From Chamaesiphon sp. (lineage in GTDB: Bacteria > Cyanobacteriota > Cyanobacteriia > Cyanobacteriales > Chamaesiphonaceae): DNA of 19,603 bases. The position numbers were made by a program, and so were the translations under genes. Location: positions 1 to 19,603 of the forward strand of contig JAJAZF010000092.1 in the NCBI GenBank assembly GCA_026785875.1, given 5' to 3'. This document shows, piece after piece, positions 14,242 to 19,603 of the stretch (position 1 is its first letter; each line of letters starts with the position of its first letter). The notes under the pieces were generated by a model that saw only the letters and a list, made by a program, of their open reading frames with translations, was not told the DNA's origin and made no database searches.

Positions 14242-15396
14242 ATGAACAAATCAGTGCGGTTAACTTCCTTAGATGTCTTTCGTGGGATGACAATGGCTAC
14301 CATGATTTTGGTAAATATGGCTAGTCTTCCTGATGAAGGTAAAAAATATCTTTGGCTCGATCATGCCGCTTGGCACGGCTACACGATCGCCGATTTCGTC
14401 TTCCCATTCTTTCTCTATATTATCGGCGGCTCGATGGCTTTTTCACTCGCTAAATACACGAGTGGATCTGCACCGATAACTAAAAATATCTATTGGCAAA
14501 TTGTCCGACGTAGCCTACTCTTATTCGGGTTGGGTTTAATATTAAATAACTTAGTCTGGAATTACAATTTAACCGATCCAAAGATATTTGCTAATCTCGA
14601 TAGTTTGCGAATTATGGGAGTGTTGCAACGGATTGGAATTGCTTTTTTCTTTGCTTCGATCGCGATCTTAACCCTTTCCCACAGAGGGCTGTGGATTTTA
14701 GCTGGCGGAATTTTAGTTGGATATTGGTTAACCTTAACATTCATCCCTGCATTAGATAATGCTGATGGTGTATTTACAAAACTAGGCAACTTTGGATCTT
14801 ATATCGATCGGCTAATTATTACCCCAGCACATTTACACAAAGGTTCTAGTTCGATGAGCGATCCTGAAGGGTTATTTGGGACTTTGCCATCACTAGTTAA
14901 TATCTTGTTTGGTTACTTGACATGCTCATGGTTAAAGCGTCAGCCTGTAGCTACTCGTACCAGTCTCAATCTGTTGATGTTTGGATTAGCTGCTGTTGTG
15001 ATTGGGTTAGTTTGGAATGGCTTTTTTCCAATTAATAAGAAACTATGGACGAGTTCCTTTGTGCTATTTACAACTGGATGGGGTTTGATTTCCCTAGCTG
15101 CTTGTTATGAATTAGTAGACGTTCGTAAGTATCGCCAGTGGTTTAAACCATTTGAAATTATGGGGGTGAATGCGATTTTTATCTATGTAGCTTCGATCGT
15201 CTTAATTAAGTTATTAATGGTTAATGAAATTGGCAAGGGAGAACAAGCTCGATCGATCTACGAGTTATTGAAAGAGCAGTTATTTGGATGGGCGGGTGCC
15301 CTTAATAGTGGCTTATTATTTGCGATCGCGACTGTCTTACTATGGCTGGGTGTATCGTACTTGATGTATCGTCAACGGTGGTTTTTAAAAATATAA
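14242..15396 (+). CDS. NagX/HGSNAT-like membrane acyltransferase (COG4299, DUF5009)
   Basis: This 384-residue polytopic membrane protein has about ten hydrophobic segments. The N-terminal signature RLTSLDVFRGMTMATMILVN (6-25) and DHAAWHGYTIADFVFPFFLYI (40-60) are those of the heparan-alpha-glucosaminide N-acetyltransferase-like family. In human HGSNAT, a His in the equivalent DHA-W-G loop takes part in acetyl transfer; here H41 and H45 are both present. Family members move an acetyl group from cytoplasmic acetyl-CoA to an amino sugar or glycan on the other side of the membrane. The bacterial substrate is generally unknown. Only 74 nt separate it from the following glycosyltransferase on the same strand, so co-transcription and a shared glycan substrate are plausible. 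The C-terminus (LMYRQRWFLKI) is typical. Confidence 0.88.
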   Translation: MNKSVRLTSLDVFRGMTMATMILVNMASLPDEGKKYLWLDHAAWHGYTIADFVFPFFLYIIGGSMAFSLAKYTSGSAPITKNIYWQIVRRSLLLFGLGLILNNLVWNYNLTDPKIFANLDSLRIMGVLQRIGIAFFFASIAILTLSHRGLWILAGGILVGYWLTLTFIPALDNADGVFTKLGNFGSYIDRLIITPAHLHKGSSSMSDPEGLFGTLPSLVNILFGYLTCSWLKRQPVATRTSLNLLMFGLAAVVIGLVWNGFFPINKKLWTSSFVLFTTGWGLISLAACYELVDVRKYRQWFKPFEIMGVNAIFIYVASIVLIKLLMVNEIGKGEQARSIYELLKEQLFGWAGALNSGLLFAIATVLLWLGVSYLMYRQRWFLKI

Positions 15397-15431
15397 TTCT
15401 GATATTTAAATGTCAGCAAGCTGAAGTTCAT

Positions 15432-15467
15432 CTATTTATGAGAAAATAGCCTTAATTTATAAATTAA
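15432..15467. promoter_or_regulatory. AT-rich palindromes just before the GT-C gene
   Basis: CTATTT (15432-15437) pairs with AAATAG (15444-15449). It is followed by the perfect 16-bp palindrome TTAATTTATAAATTAA (15452-15467), which ends 3 nt before the ATG at 15471. It would overlap the ribosome-binding region, and no Shine-Dalgarno is present. It could be an operator or merely AT-rich DNA. Confidence 0.3.
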
Positions 15468-15470
15468 TAG

Positions 15471-17909
15471 ATGAAAAAACAGAACCTCAGAATCAAGCTA
15501 AGTTTTGAGCAATTAATCATCCTCGCAATAATCTCGATCGCCACTACTATTCAGCTAACTTGGTTAATGCTCGATCGATCTGTCCCCACTTGGGATGATG
15601 CCTCTCACTTGACTAATGCGCTCAATTACCAAAGAGTCATCAGTCAGATTCAACTATTTTCATCAGATTGGTGGCACGAGCTATGGGCACAATCACCATC
15701 GTATACAGCACCATTTATCTATATTTTAACAGTTCCATTTCTAAGTATTTTTGGTAAATCTGTTAATTCAGGCATCTTAGTTAATATCCTATTTATAATC
15801 ACTCTTGTCTTCACAATTTACTACCTCAGTAAGAGTGCATTTAGTACTCAAGTAAGTCTATGGGCATCTGGTTTATGTTTGATGTTTCCAGCTTTACTAA
15901 ATATCCAAACTATGTATATGCTCGATTATGGGATTGTTACCATATCTTGCCTGACATTTTTGACACTAACGCTGTGGAAAGATGCGAATACACTCTTGAA
16001 AAGTTGGCAATGGAGCTTGATTTTTGGTGTTACTTTTGGTTGTTTGATGTTAAGCAAACCAACGGGATTTTTATTTGTACTCTTTCCGATTATTTTTTTG
16101 TTAGGCTCGTTCATCAAAAATTGTAACTGGTTGGGATTAATTCAGTTTGGAACAGCAATAATTATCTCTTGGTCGATCTTTGGTAATTGGTTTAGTCAAA
16201 ACTGGGTGACAGTTATTACTTCAGCACTTGGAGCCAATGCGATGGGTAAAGCCGAGGGCGATCCTGCTGGTAATACTTTAGCAGGTTGGCTTTATTATGT
16301 GAGAATTTTACCAGAATTAATTTCGCTACCCATATTAGTTACTACAATCGGGCTAACGCTCCTGTGGATACTAAGAAAACAACCGATCGGTAATCCACTT
16401 AAAGCTCGAAAGTCTTTATGGTTACTGATATATTGTTTCGGTGGCTACTTTTTTTGTAGCCTAGCTACTAATAAAGATTCTCGATTTATTTTACCAATTT
16501 TCCCAGTAATAGGAATATTTATATCAGCTAGTTTTAATTTATTTCAAACTACTTGGGCAAGCAGATTGAGATGGGTTACAGTGGGGATAACTGGATCGAT
16601 CGTCTTAATTAATCTATTTGGTATTCCTGGGGCGGATAATTTACTAAAAGTACCATATGGATATGGCTCGATTCATAGAGTAGATCTCAATTCAGCGTTC
16701 CCACATCAACAAATTATTCAAGAGATCGCTGACGATCGACCCTATCTCAAATCGACTATTGGTGTACTAGCATCTAGTCACGATCTAAATGCCGAAAATC
16801 TAAATTTATATGGTGCTTTGGCAGATTTTCAGGTTTATGCTAGATATTTTGTACATAGTGCCAAAACAGAGCCTCGGTTAATTGAGAAAGATCTTAAAGC
16901 TGTAAACTGGTACATTACTAAAACTGGAGATATTGGATATATCGATCGGAAGGTGTTAGCTGTCATCGAACAAAATCCCCAATTAGATCTCGATCGAACG
17001 TGGCAAATGCCCGATACTAGTATTGTCAAGTTGTATAAACGTAAAAATCTACCGATTTTAATCGAACCTATTTCCGAACATCTTCAGAAAGTCCGACTAG
17101 AAAAAGTTATTATTTCCCCATCTTCAGAGCTAGCAGTTAATACTACTTATCAGCTCAGTGGCGAGCGAGATTCACTTCAGAATGGGCTACTATTACTAAC
17201 ATGGCAAAGTAAAGATCGCACTTGGAATCACGATCGAGCGATTGGATTGGGAAATTTATATTTACAGCACACAAGCAATCACAGTTTTCGGGTGACTGAA
17301 AATTCAGCCATGCTACCCCCAGAAAAGTCATCACTAGGCGACTATCAGCTTACAGCTACCTACCTCGATCGAAAAACTGGAGCAACATTTCCGCTCATAG
17401 TACCTGAAATTGAGATTCGATCGACAATAAAGGATATATTCGAGCCAGATGCAATTTCTAAACTGCAACAGTTGAGTAAGTTATTTGCTCGAGGTAAAAT
17501 AGACGCAGTATTTAGTGAGCTTAATACTTTAAACCAATACGATCCCACTCAAGACTATTTGAATCAAGCACAACAAGCCCTGAAATATCGAATCAAACAG
17601 GGTGAATCTCAGTTAGAGCTAAAATATACCCTCGCCCTGACTCAAGTATTGCAGCGTCAAATCGAACCATTACTAGATAACTTAACTAGGATCGTGCGAC
17701 AAGATGCCCAAAACCCTTATGCTTGGATGTATTTAGGATTTGTGAGATTGTATCACTGGCAGCCACAAGCAGCAGAAACAGCTTTTCAGATGACAGATAA
17801 ACTACCATCACCACCTCAAGAATTAGCCACCCTCAAAATAGTCTCAGCTTTATTCCGCTTCGATCTATTCCAAGCTTGGCAAAGATGGCAGGTAACAGTT
17901 GACAGTTGA
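15471..17909 (+). CDS. GT39/ArnT-like integral-membrane glycosyltransferase with C-terminal TPR-like region
   Basis: The protein has 812 residues. The first half (about 13-400) holds roughly ten transmembrane helices. The first extracytoplasmic loop carries RSVPTWDDASH (36-46), whose Asp pair is the catalytic/metal signature of GT-C enzymes that use polyprenyl-phosphate sugars (GT39/PMT and ArnT type). LSKPTGFLFVLFP and NKDSRFILPIFPV are further family-like segments. The second half is soluble: a mixed domain, a beta-rich domain (about 540-645) and a C-terminal helical TPR-like repeat (about 720-812, AYMYLGFVRLY-type helix pairs). The acceptor is unknown. The protein ends in VTVDS, encoded by an ACAGTTG heptamer repeat that also supplies the TGA stop. 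Neighbouring genes suggest envelope-glycan work. Confidence 0.85.
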   Translation: MKKQNLRIKLSFEQLIILAIISIATTIQLTWLMLDRSVPTWDDASHLTNALNYQRVISQIQLFSSDWWHELWAQSPSYTAPFIYILTVPFLSIFGKSVNSGILVNILFIITLVFTIYYLSKSAFSTQVSLWASGLCLMFPALLNIQTMYMLDYGIVTISCLTFLTLTLWKDANTLLKSWQWSLIFGVTFGCLMLSKPTGFLFVLFPIIFLLGSFIKNCNWLGLIQFGTAIIISWSIFGNWFSQNWVTVITSALGANAMGKAEGDPAGNTLAGWLYYVRILPELISLPILVTTIGLTLLWILRKQPIGNPLKARKSLWLLIYCFGGYFFCSLATNKDSRFILPIFPVIGIFISASFNLFQTTWASRLRWVTVGITGSIVLINLFGIPGADNLLKVPYGYGSIHRVDLNSAFPHQQIIQEIADDRPYLKSTIGVLASSHDLNAENLNLYGALADFQVYARYFVHSAKTEPRLIEKDLKAVNWYITKTGDIGYIDRKVLAVIEQNPQLDLDRTWQMPDTSIVKLYKRKNLPILIEPISEHLQKVRLEKVIISPSSELAVNTTYQLSGERDSLQNGLLLLTWQSKDRTWNHDRAIGLGNLYLQHTSNHSFRVTENSAMLPPEKSSLGDYQLTATYLDRKTGATFPLIVPEIEIRSTIKDIFEPDAISKLQQLSKLFARGKIDAVFSELNTLNQYDPTQDYLNQAQQALKYRIKQGESQLELKYTLALTQVLQRQIEPLLDNLTRIVRQDAQNPYAWMYLGFVRLYHWQPQAAETAFQMTDKLPSPPQELATLKIVSALFRFDLFQAWQRWQVTVDS

Positions 17910-17913
17910 CAGT
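17893..17913. repeat. heptamer array containing the GT-C stop codon
   Basis: TAACAGTTGACAGTTGACAG holds two ACAGTTG units and a third partial one. The stop TGA (17907-17909) is inside it. It also contains TTGACA, a perfect -35 hexamer, facing the next gene, and a TTG that opens a spurious 5' extension of the pentapeptide gene. Confidence 0.85.
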
Positions 17914-18024
17914 AAATCTAGATTTCATTATTCCCAAAGCTCGATCGTCTCCACAATTACAGTAACAGTCGTCACTATCTGGGGAACACTAGACAAGACA
18001 TCAATCACAGATACTAGCCAACTT

Positions 18025-19023
18025 ATGGATGCGGATGAACTATTGTGGCGATATCGTGGTGGCGAACGGGATTTTACCGCAGTCGATGTGAGCGGATTTA
18101 GTTTAGTCTCACAAGACTTAATCGATATTGTCCTCAGCCAAGCCGATTTACGCAAGAGCAATCTCACTTTTGCCTATCTCAATCGCGCTCAGTTACTCAA
18201 AACTAACCTTTCTAGTTGCAAGCTCAGTGGGGCGACACTCATCAGAGCCGATCTTCAAGGTGCCAATCTTCGAGATGCAGATTTACATGGAGCTAATCTC
18301 CAATTTGCCGATTTTCGCGGTGCAGATATGACATGGGTAAATCTCATCGATGCCAATCTAATGGATGCTGACTTGCGAAATGTCAATCTCAGCGGGGCTA
18401 ATCTCAGTGGTGCTTGTTTGCGGGCTGCCAATTTTCGCGAAGAAAAACGCAGTTATAATTCCAATCTCCGCAGTGCCAAACTCTGTCGCGCCGATCTCCG
18501 CAATGCCAACATGGCGGGGGCAAATTTATCGAAAGTCGATCTCAGTTATGCCAACCTCACTGAAGCAAATCTCAAAGGTGTAGATCTCACTGGTGCAAAT
18601 TTGACAGGGGCAAAATTGAATAATGCCATCCTGACTGAAGCAAATTTGCACGAAGCACATCTACCTCATGCAGATCTCTCGCTTGCCAAACTCGAACGCG
18701 CAATCCTGACAGCTTGCGATCTGACTGGAGCAAATCTGTCAAAAGCAATTATGTCAAAGATCAAGTTAGCAAATAGTAATTTGAGTTACGCGGATCTCAC
18801 TGATGCTCGAATGCACCATGCAGATCTGACGCGGACAATTTTGTGCTATTCAACGATGGTAGGCGTAGAATTGATCGAGGCACATCTAGCCAAAACCGAT
18901 TTAGAAGACGCCAATCTGACAAATGCCAATCTCATGCGTGCAGAAATGAGCAGTGCCAGTACCATCGGTACGATTCTAACTGGTGCCAAGATGCCAGATG
19001 GTAGAATGTATGCCAACGTGTAG
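18025..19023 (+). CDS. pentapeptide-repeat protein
   Basis: This 332-residue protein is built of about fifty A(D/N)LxX pentapeptides forming a right-handed quadrilateral beta-helix, probably from about residue 30 to the end. The start is placed at the ATG at 18025, giving MDADELLWRYRGGERDFTAVDVSGFSL, the N-terminus typical of many cyanobacterial family members. An in-frame TTG at 17899 would add 42 residues encoded partly by a heptamer repeat and overlapping the previous gene, and is rejected. The repeat run is broken once by a charged loop, FREEKRSYNSNLRSA, and closes with LTGAKMPDGRMYANV. There is no signal peptide or membrane segment. Cyanobacteria carry many such proteins, mostly of unknown function. 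The gap to the upstream gene is 115 nt. Confidence 0.92.
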   Translation: MDADELLWRYRGGERDFTAVDVSGFSLVSQDLIDIVLSQADLRKSNLTFAYLNRAQLLKTNLSSCKLSGATLIRADLQGANLRDADLHGANLQFADFRGADMTWVNLIDANLMDADLRNVNLSGANLSGACLRAANFREEKRSYNSNLRSAKLCRADLRNANMAGANLSKVDLSYANLTEANLKGVDLTGANLTGAKLNNAILTEANLHEAHLPHADLSLAKLERAILTACDLTGANLSKAIMSKIKLANSNLSYADLTDARMHHADLTRTILCYSTMVGVELIEAHLAKTDLEDANLTNANLMRAEMSSASTIGTILTGAKMPDGRMYANV

Positions 19024-19100
19024 CATATTTTCAAAATCCGACTATAGAACCCAAGTGATATCTTGTGAGGATGAATCGACCGACAGATATTGGTGAGGAT

Positions 19101-19158
19101 GGGCGGGTTTGTTCTAATTTAGTAGTGCTTGGCGGAAATTATTAGCATAAACCCGCCC
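19101..19158. repeat. imperfect 18-bp inverted repeat, REP/MITE-like
   Basis: GGGCGGGTTTGTTCTAAT (19101-19118) matches the reverse complement of 19141-19158 at 16 of 18 positions, with a 22-nt loop containing CTTGGCGGAAATT. This AAACCCGCCC-ended palindrome looks like an interspersed repeat. There is no U-tract. A 101-codon open frame beginning with TTG inside the loop (19129) is not credible. Confidence 0.7.
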
Positions 19159-19259
19159 TCCCCACTCCTCCTCGATTGGGGAAGGTTGAAGATCTGTAGT
19201 TTGAATTTAAGAAATTGGCATACTTACATCTTTTACGAGTACGAGAATATTAGCGATCT

Positions 19260-19326
19260 ATGTCGTTCGGGTACCCATGAAGCGGCGTTTTTATTCAGGG
19301 GTTCCCCCCGAATAAAAAAACGACAT
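19260..19326. repeat. nested palindromic element, possible terminator of ilvD
   Basis: The inner stem pairs CGTTTTTATTCAGGGG (19286-19301) with CCCCCCGAATAAAAAAACG (19304-19322), with small bulges. The outer pair ATGTCGTT (19260-19267) and AACGACAT (19319-19326) shares bases with it, so the two folds compete. The element ends 40 nt beyond the ilvD stop, on the side where that minus-strand transcript would terminate. Confidence 0.6.
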
Positions 19327-19366
19327 GACAGGGCACCCCTACAGATAACTTGTGTCGCAGGGTGGA

Positions 19367-19603
19367 TTAATTGTCAGGGGAGAAAAGATCCAGATCTGTT
19401 AATGCACCCAAACTACTCGAAGAAACCAACTTAGCGTATTTACCCAAAATTCCAGTTTGATAACGTGGTGCGGGGGCTTGCCAGTTGGCACGACGAGCGG
19501 CTAATTCTGCTTCAGAGACATTTAACTGTAATAGTCGCTCAGGAGCATCGATCGTGATACTATCGCCTTCATGAACTAGCGCGATCGTGCCACCGACATA
19601 GGC
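19367..19603 (-). CDS. ilvD: dihydroxy-acid dehydratase, C-terminal part (runs off window)
   Basis: The last 78 codons are visible on the minus strand and read without interruption from the window edge to a TAA stop. The segment AYVGGTIALVHEGDSITID, then RLLQLNVSEAELAARRANW and YQTGILGKYAKLVSSSSLG, is the highly conserved C-terminal end of IlvD, the Fe-S enzyme converting 2,3-dihydroxy-3-isovalerate and its homologue to 2-oxo acids in valine, isoleucine and leucine synthesis. The cluster-binding cysteines lie outside the window. The final residues (DLDLFSPDN) extend a little past the usual end. Identification rests on motif recognition of this conserved tail and is strong. Confidence 0.93.
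   Translation of the reverse strand, partial: AYVGGTIALVHEGDSITIDAPERLLQLNVSEAELAARRANWQAPAPRYQTGILGKYAKLVSSSSLGALTDLDLFSPDN

Noticed and set aside
17899..18024. N-terminal extension of the pentapeptide protein from a TTG codon
   Set aside because: It overlaps the previous gene, begins inside a heptamer repeat and adds 42 atypical residues; the ATG at 18025 gives the family's usual N-terminus.
19129..19434. 101-codon plus-strand open frame
   Set aside because: It starts with TTG in the loop of a palindrome, runs through a second palindrome and overlaps the end of ilvD on the other strand. Its composition is not protein-like.

Overview
The window is almost certainly cyanobacterial chromosome. 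Every recognisable protein has a cyanobacterial flavour: a dethiobiotin synthase with a TDTDAGKT loop, a GT35 alpha-glucan phosphorylase, a pentapeptide-repeat protein opening MDADELLWRYRGGERDF, an SLH protein and a membrane Ser/Thr kinase. The DNA is saturated with CGATCG/GATCGATC and contains HIP1 octamers (GCGATCGC). Intergenic DNA carries heptanucleotide tandem repeats and 'GCTACGCTCAGTGCAAGC'-type interspersed repeats of the kind found in cyanobacterial genomes. The genus cannot be fixed from this window alone. There is no phage, transposase, CRISPR array, tRNA or rRNA here. It reads as ordinary core chromosome, with the novelty concentrated in the repeats and in one degenerate kinase.

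Layout, left to right. 1-387: intergenic DNA with C/G tracts, small hairpins, a heptamer array held in the loop of an inverted repeat, and a TATAAT box. 388-1419 (+): pdhA. 1709-2329 (+): unknown secreted protein. 2555-4681 (+): membrane kinase-like protein lacking the usual beta3 lysine. 4819-5526 (+): bioD, just after a 31-bp direct repeat. 5765-6478 (+): trmD. 6512-6601: about 13 copies of CAATTAT. 6693-7157 (-): small outer-membrane beta-barrel-like protein with a terminator. 7466-10024 (-): glgP with a good Shine-Dalgarno and a strong terminator. 10369-10881 (+): secreted FxLYD-like protein, convergent with bcp/prxQ (10929-11366, -). 11616-11957 (-): small conserved-looking hypothetical. 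12063-12704 (+): tmk. 12697-12978: mosaic of repeats and a 52-bp perfect-stem palindrome. 13088-14044 (+): membrane-anchored SLH protein. 14242-15396 (+): NagX/HGSNAT-like membrane acetyltransferase. 15471-17909 (+): GT39-like GT-C glycosyltransferase with a C-terminal helical repeat. 18025-19023 (+): pentapeptide-repeat protein. 19024-19366: two palindromic elements. 19367-19603 (-): C-terminal end of ilvD, running off the window.

Functionally, most genes are unlinked housekeeping functions: pyruvate oxidation, biotin, tRNA m1G37, glycogen breakdown, peroxide defence, dTTP supply and branched-chain amino acids. The only plausible thematic group is 13088-17909, where an SLH protein, an acyltransferase and a lipid-linked-sugar glycosyltransferase in a row suggest a cell-envelope role. 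The most distinctive DNA-level signal is a 7-bp repeat family (ACAGTTG and its complement). It sits at the 3' ends of several unrelated genes, supplies the stop codon of three of them, and forms hairpins elsewhere.
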